A stretch of 64,000 nucleotides of DNA from Distichodus sexfasciatus (taxonomy: Eukaryota > Chordata > Actinopteri > Characiformes > Distichodontidae), in NCBI GenBank assembly GCA_032718565.1, contig JAVGVS010000235.1, positions 310,001-374,000 on the forward strand, written 5' to 3'. Below the pieces are notes generated by a model, which did no database searches, was not told where the DNA came from, and was given only the letters and a program-made list of their open reading frames with translations. This document shows, piece after piece, positions 33,655-45,906 of this stretch (the first letter of the stretch is position 1; each line of letters begins with the position of its first letter). Made by a program: the position numbers and the translations under genes.

Positions 33655-36600
33655 ATGGCCTCCCATCTTCAGGCATTCTCGTCCCCATCTGTGTCCTCCA
33701 GCGGCATCTCACGCTCCAAAAAGCCCAAGCTGGAGAGCCAGCGTTGGGACGGCGTCGGGAACGACCCGCCCGGCGAGGGCGCGTGCTACCTGCCTAGTCC
33801 CGGCCGATCCCACGCTTCCTCGCCCTCCGCTTCGGGATATGACCCAAACTACCCCGACCCCTCCGACCCAGTCTTTCCAGCCTCCGGAGGCTCTCGGGAG
33901 CAGACTGTGGTGCGAGCGGCCGACAGCACCGGCAGTGCCCCGTCCTCTTCTTCTTCCTCCTCCTCGTCCTCTTCCTCCACCTCGTCGGTGACGTCCGGTC
34001 GCCGGGCCAAAGACGCGGCTTCGAACTCGCGCTCGGCCGAAACGTTCGCCAAAGCGGGCGGAGTAAAGCGGAAGAGCGAGGAGGCGGATAGTAGCGACAG
34101 CGTCCAGATCCTGGAGGAGCTGTCGGCTCCCGTTCTGTCCAATCGCGTGGGAGGAGGTGGAGGGGGAGGTGGAGGTGGGGGAGGAGGAGGAGGAGGCACC
34201 GCCCAGTCCATCGCTCACTCGGCCTCCACCACCAAAAGCAGCAACTCGCACAGTGAGGGCGACTACCAGCTTGTGCAGCATGAGATCCTCTGCTCGGTCT
34301 CCAACAGCTACGAGGTGCTGGAGTTCCTCGGCCGAGGCACCTTCGGCCAGGTGGCCAAGTGCTGGAAGAGGGGGACCAACGAGATCGTGGCCATCAAGAT
34401 CCTCAAGAATCACCCGTCCTACGCACGCCAGGGACAGATCGAGGTGGGTGTCTCGACGACATTGGTGGTCTGCCTGCCCTCGCGCTCAGATATATGGAAC
34501 GCCAAAAGTGCCACAATTCACCTTAAAGGCACTTTACTAGAGCGCTGTCTTTTACAGTCATTTTATGGCACAAAAAGTAGCGTCTGACCACAAGTCACTA
34601 GAGCACTGCAACAACTGTGCTTTAAACAGCGTTCTGTATGAGCGCGCGTATAGGCAGAGTTGAGCGTGCACAGATGCAAGATTGTGCTGCCAAAGTTTCA
34701 CTGAATTTACAGAAAATGTACTGTATTATATTGAGACATATATCGTTGTCGGGATGAGATTTTGGTCATGTTGCACAGCCTGATAAAAATGTGCTACAAA
34801 ATGAGCAGAACACAGTCAAATTGCCAAAACCTGGTCTGATTCAACCTCGACATGAACTGCAATCCCCGTTTCCCCAGGTGAGCATCCTGAGCCGCCTGAG
34901 CACAGAGAACGCCGACGAGTTCAACTTCGTGCGCTCGTACGAGTGCTTCCAGCACAAGAACCACACGTGCCTGGTGTTCGAGATGCTGGAGCAGAACCTG
35001 TACGACTTCCTCAAGCACAGCAAGTTCAGCCCGCTGCCGCTCAAGAGCATCCGGCCCGTGCTGCAGCAGGTCGCCACGGCGCTGATGAAGCTCAAGAGCC
35101 TGGGCCTGATCCACGCCGACCTCAAGCCCGAGAACATCATGCTGGTGGACCCGATTCGGCAGCCGTACCGCGTCAAGGTCATCGACTTCGGCTCGGCCAG
35201 TCACGTCTCCAAAGCAGTGTGCTCCACCTACCTGCAGTCCAGATACTACCGGTGAGGTCTTTACCCTCCGCTGACATGTTTAAATCTGGTCTAAAAACTA
35301 TTTCACTGTAAAATTCTCTTGTGGACTGCCCTTTAGCTTTTGTTACAAGCCTCAGGATTAAGATCATTTAACTTTTTAGCACGTTAACGTTCCTTGTCAT
35401 CTCAGTGCTTCTCGTTTTTTCGCTTCAGAGCTCCCGAGATCATCTTGGGCCTCCCGTTTTGTGAGGCCATTGACATGTGGTCGCTGGGCTGCGTCATCGC
35501 CGAGCTCTTTCTGGGCTGGCCGCTGTATCCCGGAGCCTCCGAGTACGACCAGGTGAGTCTGGAATGTTGTGTGTTGCTCTCTGATCCATGAGACGTCTTC
35601 CTGCAGTGGCGTGATAAATAAATGGAGCAGTTTGTGACTACACGGGACAGGCACACTTCTGTGAGGATTATAATCTGTGTGGAATATGTTTGCAGATCCG
35701 CTACATCTCCCAGACTCAGGGTCTGCCAGCCGAGTATCTGCTGAGCGCCGGAACCAAGACCAGCCGCTTCTTCCAGCGAGGTCCGGACGCCAGCTACCCG
35801 CTGTGGAGACTCAAGGTGCTTCACTGGGGCCTTTGCGGTGCTTTTTATTAGGGACGCACGACAAGGAAATTATTGGCCGATGCGCAATATTTTTCATGTT
35901 TATATCTGCCGATACCGATAAATGAGGAAGCCGGAGTTGGGCGTGAGAGCATAAAGAATAGATATTTTGCTAGCCAAAGTTCCACTGCACGCTCAGAATT
36001 TTGAATAAAAATAGCGCCATTACGACCATGCGATTGCCGATCGGGAGCTGGTCGTGAGGGGTTTCTTCGGTGCTCGTATTCTACGCGATGCGCGATTAAG
36101 ATGAAACTTGGCCAATCCAAAAAATAGTCGCACGAGTGAAAAATCTGCTGAAAATGGACAGAAAATGGACAGTGTAAGCCCAACTTTAGTGAGGCAAACC
36201 AGCAATTTAGCGCGTGTAGGCAGAGTTGAGCGCGTAAAGACAAGAGACAAGGTTTTGCTCGCAAACGTTCCACTGCGTGCTCAGAGCTTTGCCACAAAAT
36301 AATGCCATATTTTAAGACAGAAAATCACACCACGGACGTTGGACATGCCTGGCACAAGTGCTGTCTTTCTGACGTACAATAAATGCGTCATAAAACATCA
36401 GCAAAAATCTAAGCATAGGTCCAATGCCGACGACGTAAAAAAGCAATTATCAGCCGATTCCGATATGATTCCGATGTTATCGTGTATCCCTGCTTTTTAT
36501 CAATTCAGCGTTATTTTGTGGAACGACAAACTCTTCTCTTAAACCTCGTCCTTTCCAGACGCCGGCGGAGCACGAGGCTGAGTACGGAATCAAGTCCAAA

Positions 36601-39600
36601 GAGGCTCGGAAGTACATCTTCAACTGTCTTGATGACATGATGCAGGTGATGTTCTTTTCTTTTCATAACCAGAAAATGAGGCAGTAGAGACCAAACCTCC
36701 AAAAAACCTTTGACATGAAAGTTATGTTGGATTTGGGTTCATGAGATCATTGGTTGCCAGATCTGGTAAAGATTTCCTATGTCAAAGTTTTGAGTCTTGC
36801 CTGTGTTCCAGTTGTGTCCATTACGTCTGCTGCTTCAGGTCCTTTCCTCTTCCTGGGCTTGTAAAACAGCAGCCGGTAAATGTCCCATGATATAAAAATG
36901 GATGCGTAGTGGTTCATTTGGGCGTGACTGGTCGGAGCATCTCTCCCGCAGGTCAACATGACGAGTCTGGAGGGCACGGACATTTTGGCAGAGAAGGCTG
37001 ACAGGCGGGAGTTTATAGACCTGCTGAAGAAGATGCTGACTCTGGACGCGGACAAGCGCATCACGCCGATGAAGACCCTCAGCCACCCGTTTGTCACCAT
37101 GACCCACCTGCTGCACTTCCCTCACAGCGCACAGTAAGTGGACCGTCGTGTCTGGAAATGTGAAACAAAAACGGGCCAAGCGTGACGAAGAAGAAGAAGA
37201 GAACTTGTTCTTACGCAGTTTTCACTAAGATTCCGACATTCGCCTGTGTTCTCTTATTAGAGGTTTGTGCTTAGCTAAAAACTACAAATCGTGACGTTTT
37301 TCTGCCCTCTGTGGTGCAGCGTCAAGTCCTGCTTCCAGAACATGGAGATCTGCAAGCGCAGGTTTAGCACCTTCGACAACAACAACAACAACAAGAACCT
37401 GTTCAGCAATGGCACAGGACCCAGCGCTGCTGCCAACCTCACCGTCACCTTCAGCAGCCAGCTCAGCCAGCACAACCAGGTGCTCAACTTTTACAAAATT
37501 ACACAAAAATGTGCTTAAAGTCACGAATCCATCCAGGAGTGTAGGGCAGGGCGTTATGACCAGAGTCTCATATAACTTTAACGATATATATCACACTATA
37601 GTACATTTTCTGTAAATTCTATGAAATTTTTGCAAGTAAAAATCTCATGCGTGTGGATGCTCAATTCTGGAACGCCAAAGGTGCCATAATTTGCCTACAT
37701 TTTACCCAACTGACAGTAAAACAGCCGTATTTGTTTTACAACGTTGTATTCGTTAAAAACACCAGTTCGTGGCGCTCTAACATACCGGCGCTTTTACGTA
37801 TTTTTTTTACTTCTAGTGACTTGTGGTCAAACGCTACTGTTTACGCTGTAAAATGGCTGTAAAAGGGGGCACTTTTTACCGCGCTCTAGTAAGGTGCCTT
37901 TAAGGCACGTTGTGGCACCTTTGGCATTCCATACATGTGAGTTTGACATAGGAGTGCACGGTATAAACGGTATAAAAGGTATGCGATATAAATTTGGCCA
38001 ACGATAGAGATTTTAATCATACCGGCATACCGCTGAAATTTCCGCTCCTCGCCCGCGAAAACCACACCACGAGGCATTTGTTTTCGGGAAAATGGAGAGA
38101 GAGTACGGAAGAGCAGCTCGTTAAAAGGACCGGTGCAACGTCCATAATCTGGACATGGTTTGGATTTAGGGTCTCGGGTACTGAAGAGAAAAACATAATC
38201 TGCAAAATATGCCGGGGATAGTCTGTTCTGCCATCTTAAAATGAAACACGCTGTTGAATATGAGAGAAACCAAAGAATGCGTTCCTGCAACAAGTGCCCC
38301 GTCAGAAAGGGCATTTAGCACTGGTGGCAACATTGTAACATGCCACCGGTCTGCACTTAAGCCAGAGAAAACTAAAAAAAAGGGTTCTTTTTTTGCACTT
38401 TATTTAATTTTTAATTTTTTCTTTGTTTACAGAAAAAAGAGTTATTGAACTTTGAGAACCTTTTTAGCACAGGTTGCAACAATGTAGCCCTTTAAATTGT
38501 TTTCATATTTTTTATTTAATAAAAAAAAACATTCCAGGTTCACAACTACTTTGAAATGTCTTAACAGTTTATTATACGACTTCCTGTTGGAATGCCTTTG
38601 CTATGGACATATGTTACCCTTTCAAAAACAGTTATATTGAAATTTACAGATCTAATTATATACCGCAATATATACCGTCTATCGCCTAGGGCTCAAAATG
38701 TACCGCAATATGATTTTTTTTTTGCCATATCGCACAGCCCTAGTTTGACACCAGATTTTGTTTGCCAAACTTCCACCGCGCGCTCAGAATTCCGGCACAA
38801 ATATAGCACCATAGTATTCTCTGTGTCTACATCCACGTGGCGCTATGGTGACTACTGCAAGCCCTTACCAAACCGCGAAAAAATGTTGCTGTGAACGGTG
38901 TATTTTGGCTCACCATGAAATAAACGAGCGCACTGTCAAACGACAGACATTTTAATTCCCTCATCCGATATATATCCGTCACATCGCACAGCCCTCTTTT
39001 CACAAACCGAAACCAATGTTCTTTTTCCCTCCTTTATCCGCGACAGATGGCACCCTCCGGAGGCCAGTCCCTGTCCCTGAGCAGCAACGTTCCCCTGCTC
39101 AACTACCAGCCGGGTTTGTACCAGCAGGCCACCATCAACATCCCGGGTCTGACCCAGCAGGGCGTCCCGCTGCAGGCCCGGCCCACCCAGCTGTGCGCAC
39201 AGACCGAGCCCTTCCAGCAGACCCTCATCGTCTGCCCCCCCACCATACAAGGTCCGCTCCGCCTTCACGCCTGATGCTTAATGAGCGCTGAACACATACA
39301 GCAGCTAATATTAGTGTTGAACGATCAAAGTCTGCATCTTTCCCAGCCTGAAAAGGTTCTTGTGTTTGGGGTGATTACTGATTCGGGAATTTTATTTTAA
39401 TCCGCAGCTGGACTCCAGCCCTCCACGAAGCACTCGGGATACCCGGTGAGGATGGACAACTCCGTCCCCGTGGTGCCTCAGAACCAGTCCACGCAGCCGC
39501 TGCACATCCAGCCCAGCATGCTCACACAGGTAGGCCTGCAGGAGGTCGGGGTGGGTGAGAGAGAGAAATAAAGTAACGCTATATAGTGTATAACAATTAA

Positions 39601-42600
39601 ATACCGTAATTCACAGGCCCTCCCCGCAAATTCATTACCACCGTGCAATTGTTCAGCAATTACCACAATTTTCCGCAATTTTTAACCAAATCATCGTCAT
39701 TTCCCGCAAAACGCCGAGCTGAACTCACTTCCGCGAAATCCTGGAGGGACTGAATACAATGCAAGACCATGCCGTTTACAAGGGATGCGCGATATGTCGA
39801 CGTACATCAGAAGACGAAAATAAAACGTCTGTCGTTTTACACTATACCCTATCGTTTATTTTATGTTCTGCCAAAATACACTGTTGCACGCTAATCGAAT
39901 TGCGATTCCATCTCTGTCGATTCAAAATCGATTCATGCATTTCACAAAATCCAATCATAACCCTAACCCCAAACTACATTTGATACAGTGTGGGGTTTTC
40001 TGTTGATCTGCCAGTCAGATGGTGGCGTAATGGTAGGGTGTTCGCCCCGTGATCAGAAGGTCGTAGGTTCGAATCCAGGGCCGGTAAAGTTACCACTGAG
40101 GTACTCGTGAGCAAGGTACCGTCCCCAAGCCTGTTAGCTGCCCACTGCTCCTTCACGGAAGGGTCAGATTTCGTTGTTCACAATGACAAATATTCACTCA
40201 CTTTCACTTTCAAATGGGAAATGTAACTCGAAACAGATTCATTCAGGTATTGAATCGTGAATCGTTTATGAATCGTGAATTGATTTTGAATCGAATTGTG
40301 AGTTCAAGAATCGGAAAGGAATTGTGAGATTTCCTAAATCGTGCACCTCTACTGTCTACCGCAACAATGTTGCATCATTTGGATGAGGGTTTGCAGTAGT
40401 CACCACGGTGCCATGTGGATGTGGGCACAGAGTGTACTACACTCCGCCCTCGCGCTCAGATCTATGGAACGCCAGAGGAGTCACAATTCGCATTAAAGGC
40501 ACCTTACTAGAGCACAGTAAAAAGTGCCGCCTTTTACTGCAATTTTATGGCGTAAAAAGCTGCGTTTGACCACAAGTCACTAAAGCGTCGCGAAAAGCTG
40601 CATTTTCAAAGATGTTTAATGGGTGGAAAGGCGCCAGTATATTAGAGCACTGCAAAAAACTGGTTAAACTGAGTAAAACTGTTAAAAAAACCTGTATTTT
40701 ACTGTCAACCGCGTAAAAATGTAGACAAATCGTGGCACCTTTGGCGTTCCATACGAGCGCACGCGAAGGCAGAGTTGACTGCACACAGACACAAGATTTT
40801 CCTTGCAAAAGTTCCACTGAATTTTGTGTAATACTAATTATATTTATAATAAATAATTAATATTTAAGACACGGCGCTGGTTCTCCTTCTCCTCTTCTCG
40901 TCTCCTTCTTATTCTTCTGTTATGGCGGTCAACATCCAGCTTAATGCTGTTTTACTGCCACTGCGGCTTTGGTTAGCTTACTGACCCCACGTTAGCGGGT
41001 AGCCACTGTACGTATGTGTATAATAACGCAGACCAAACTAATTGATTATTAAATTAGTTGCCAGCTATTTTAGTAATCGATTTGAATTGACGTAATCGAG
41101 GAGTTGTTGCATCTCTTTCCCTCTCCTTGCTGTTACAGAACGCTTTGTGGGTCCTGTGTTTGTACCTTTCATTCTTTTCTAACCCCATCAGGACTCCGCT
41201 CTGCTCGTTTGATGTTTGAAATATAACCGTCCAGCTATTTTTACGTCTTCTTCGTTTTCAACAAATTCGGGAAGCTCAGAGTGTCTCCCCTTTAGCCTGT
41301 AACAGGAACTAATGCTCTTCACTTTTCTGGACCTCCCTGTGTGCGATGTGTACACTGCAGACGGAGAAACTCCATCCTCCTTCCTCTTCCTCACCAGTAC
41401 AGCAGTTTTTATTTAACCCCCGCTCCACGCCGTCTAACCCCACCCCCCCTTCATAGGGTTCCTGCACGCCCCTGATGGTTGCTGCCCTGCACCCGCCGGT
41501 GGCAGGAGTGACCCCCCTGTACCCCGTGCCCCTGGCGCTGGGCTCCTCGTCCACCAGAGTCGGGCCCCTGGAGCAGAGCGCAGCCATGCTGGTAAAATAA
41601 AAACAAATCAAACGACGTCTCCACTCTCGCGTCCCTCTAGTGGGCGGTGCTCCTCCTTCCCCCCCCTCCTCTTCTTCCTCCTCCTCTTCCCCTTCCTCAG
41701 CTGGCTCCACTCAAGAGCATGATGGGAAACATTGCAGCTTCTGCTTGCAACTTCAACTCCCCAGTCATGTGCCACAGGACACGTTTTTTTAATTTCCTCT
41801 TTTATGTTTGTGTTTGTTTTATATATATTTTCAATTTTAAATTTCGGCACATGGGTTAACACACTGGACAGCCTGATTACTGCCCCCACAGGTAAACACA
41901 CGAAATTACAAATCAGGCTGCAGGATGGCGTATATGTGACTCTGCACGACAAAACCAGTCGCTTGTCGCAAATTTTCAAAATCGAGTTATTATGTTTTCA
42001 TGAAAGGGCATAAATCAAGCTTCAAAACGATACCTATATGGAATGAATGGGACGACATATGACTGAGATATCAACATTCAAAGGAGTCGGGTTTCTCCTG
42101 TCACGCCAAGTGAGAAACGGAGAAATCTGCCTTTGAAGTTGACTATCGACGTAGCACTCACAGACGCTTGGTGCGGTCGTGGCTACGTTTGTATTTACGG
42201 TAGCCTACGCTGCATTCACAGCCACACAGATAGCCTACCTGCGTTAGGTTAACTGGACTCGGGAGACGAAGATGGATTCCGGAGAAATATCTTCACGCTA
42301 GTCAACCAGTGGATTTACCGTAAATATTGGAGTAGAGCGGTCAAAACAGAAACTTTTAACAGTCTGCTGGAATTGAATTCCTCACCTCAAGAAAGTCACG
42401 TTTTTAGGATGGAAAGGGTAAGTTTTTCAGCCAAATTTATTCACAGCAGTACAGTATAGACCTTCCACTGTTTCAAAACACTACAAACAAAAAATCCACA
42501 ATTTTACCCCACGCAACATAAACGCTCGTTTTTCTCGGACACCTCCGTTGTGACAAGCGACTGGTTTTGGCGTGCAGAGTCACATATAAAGTTATGAGTG

Positions 42601-45600
42601 TTAAAACACAAGTCTTGTGGCACATGAAGGACAGTCTTTGTTCTGCACAGTTGGTTTTACATCACATAAGAATATTAAACTAACTTAACGGAATCATGGG
42701 ATATATTCAGTCCTCCAGGACGTCAACCCAACTCCATGTAAACGCAAAAGCGGCCTTTTTTTTGCGTTGGTCTGGATTTCGGCATAAATCGGCTCCAGGA
42801 AAACGTTGCACGCAGCGTTTATTTGACGCCGTCCGAACGCAGCTCACCAACGCTAATGTGGACGCTCTGATTCACTCCAATGAGCAGGAAAACAGTGGGC
42901 GTTCAGTCCACGCTCACCTGACGTCACGAACGGCAGATTCTGGCGTCCGCGTGGATTAACCCTAACTCTCTTTTTCCTAGGTGTGGCGTTTCCACATCCG
43001 TGCTGTTCTCCTCACAACCAGATCTCTATGGTCTTTAACTTTGACAACAGCTTTAGTGAGATGCTTTTCACCCTCCTTTCCTAAAGTTCTTCTTCAGAGA
43101 CTTTAATCTGGGATTATTTGAGACCGGCTCCCCGTCTGCTGCTGTTAATCGGGTTTCTGTGCCATTCTCCAACAGCCAGGTTTTCCATCTTCTTTCAGCT
43201 TTGGGTTTGGGTTCGCCAGCCGTTCTTTTTAATCCTGATGCACATTATTAACTGCAGACGAACTCGAGATACGCTTCAGCATGGCGACCTTCTGCATTGT
43301 TTTACTTTTTTCTGATCTGATGACTGAACTGATCTCCCGTCTTATCAAGGGCTCGCTGCATCCAACAATATTCCGACTTGCCGTCACTTATTTCAACCGT
43401 CCAGGAACTTTCCATTGTTTCCGTGTTGCATGTGCTTCTACTTTGTCACGTTTGTCAGGATCTCGTCTTGGACACGTTCCCAACGACTAACAAACTTTTT
43501 ATACGGGTGAAAAGGTTTGGTTTGTAAATGTGTATGTGTGTGTGTGTTCAGCAGGGCTGGCCGGCAGGCACGCAGCAGATCCTCATCCCCTCCACGTGGC
43601 AGCAGATGCCTGGCGTTCCCTTACACGGCACCGCTCAGCCCGTACTCACCGACTCGCCCATGAGCTCCCTGATGACCGAAGGATCAGGCCAGTCCAGCAC
43701 CAACTGGAGGTCGGGACTCTATTCACACGTGTATACACACACACCTTCTGTCTGTAATTATTTAATTAGGGATGCGCAATGATATCTTGTTAGCTGCCCA
43801 CTGCTCCTTCACGGATGGGTTAAATGCAGAGGTCACATTTCGTTGTGGTGCACTGTGTGCTGTGCTGTGGTGTGTTCACAATGACAAATAATCACTCACT
43901 TTCAGTTACGTTTCAAATAGTGTTCAAACCGCGTCTCGTTATATCAAGCAGACTTGTGCGTCCTCGTGTGTGAGTCAAAAACGCATTTGTCTTTCTGAAT
44001 GTATTTCTAAAATAAAGCTACATTTATTTTTACATCTTTTTTTTTATTTTTAACATTTATCATTAAACCTTATTTGCTACTCAGGGGCCGGCACGGTGCT
44101 CAGTGCGATGTCACCCAACAAGAGTCCGCAAATCAGTCGTGCCACGTCACCTCACAGCCCGTCAGTGTGGGCACAACCAGCGGCCGGGCTCAGAGCGGGG
44201 TCAAGAGGTCAAAAGGCCGCCACGCGGAGAGTCGGAACAGGTTCGCCACTAACTTTTTTACGCTGATTGAAGTTAATGCCAGAGTTAAGCTGTAAAAACA
44301 CACAAAAACGTTTAGCAGCAACACACAAAGCTTTTAAATCCTCAGTTTCGGAACGCCAGCCCTCTACTTTCTGCCCTTCTCCAGACCCGTCTCCTCGGTG
44401 GTGCACAGCAGTGGCGACCCGTCGCAGCCCATCGTCATATCGGACACCCCGAGCCCAGCCGTCAGCATCATAACCATTCCCAGCGACACCGAGGACGAGG
44501 ACGACACCAAAGTCCCTCCGTCCAGGTCAGCGGCTTTCCAAAACTCACTGCGCTTCCTCATATGAACGAGAATCCCATACTTTTATCTTTTTCTTTATTT
44601 GATTTTTTTATCCCTCAGCAGCACTAACCAGAGGGCCAACGTCATCAGCTGCGTGACCGTGCACGACTCGCAGGACTCGGACTCGTCCACCTGCAGCCCA
44701 CTCAGCCCCAAACGCCTGCCCAACTTTGTGGAGAGCAGCAGCGGCGGCGGCGGCAACTTGTCCAAGTCTCTGGCCGTAGTCATGCCCTCGGTGAAGGCCC
44801 AGCCCTGGGAAGGAGCTCCCGCAGGTTTCAACTCCCTTCTCTAATCTCCTGAGGATAGGATTCAACACAGAGTGGTGAAGGGATTGCCCCGGGACCAAGA
44901 GGTTGTGGGTTCAAATCCTGCCTCCATCACTACCGTCATTTGGGTCCCTGAGCAAGACCCTTAACCCCAAGCTGCTCCAGGGAGACTCTCCCTGAAATCC
45001 GGTCGCTCTCAAATCTACTAGATTGTCATCTTTATGACGCACTTATTGTACGTTGGAAATTGTATGGCGCTATTTTGTGCCAAAATTCTAAACACGCAGT
45101 GGAACGTTCGCCAGCAGATTCTCTTGTCGTTACCTGCTCAACTCTGCTCAACATTTTTAACTACTAAACTGCCTCACTGAGCGAATGTGAGCTCGCACAT
45201 GGGCTGCGTCCCGAGCCGCGTACTGCCACTCTTAATAGTATGGTAGGTAAGGCGCTCGTATCACATATATCAATGGTTCTTAACGCTACTAGGTAGCGCA
45301 CATGGAGAGTCAAACGCGCCCTATTTAACTTGGTACACTACATAGGGCGGGAAGTGACTTTTTCTTAAAATGTTGTGCACTACGTTGGAAATGCTCCGCT
45401 CTGCTTTCACGCTCGCTACACTTGGCGTTATTTTTGTGGCAAAATTCTGAACTCGCAGTGGCGAGCAAAATATCTTGCCTTGTCACGCTCGATTCCACTT
45501 TCCTCATATGTGACCCTCCACGGCAAAACCAGTCGCTTGTCGCAACGGAGGTTTCCGAGAAAAGCGAGCGTTTATGTTGCGTGGGATAAAATGTTGGATT

Positions 45601-45872
45601 TTTAGTTTTTAGTGTTTTGAAACAGTGGAAGGTCTATACTGTACTGCTGTGAATAAATTTGGCTGAAAAACTTACCCTTTCCATCCTAAAAACGTGACTT
45701 TCTTGAGGTGAGGAATTCAATTCCAGCAGACTGTTAAAAGTTTCTGTTTTGACCGCTCTACTCCAATATTTACGGTAAATCCACTGGTTGACTAGCGTGA
45801 AGATATTTCTCCGGAATCCATCTCCGTCTCCCGAGTTCAGTTAACCTAACGCAGGTAGGCTATCCGTGTGGC

Positions 45873-45906
<34 letters not shown>

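Noticed and set aside
33709..34413. 234-codon minus-strand frame opposite hipk1 exon 1
   Set aside because: It is a shadow of GC-rich kinase coding sequence; the plus frame has all HIPK motifs.
34444..34587. In-frame extension of hipk1 exon 1 beyond the donor
   Set aside because: GTGGGT donor at 34444 and the next exon at 34878 join in phase; the extension is a transposon sequence.
40021..40090. Possible tRNA gene with A and B boxes
   Set aside because: It is followed by a SINE body repeated at 13860 and 43788; no complete cloverleaf acceptor stem.
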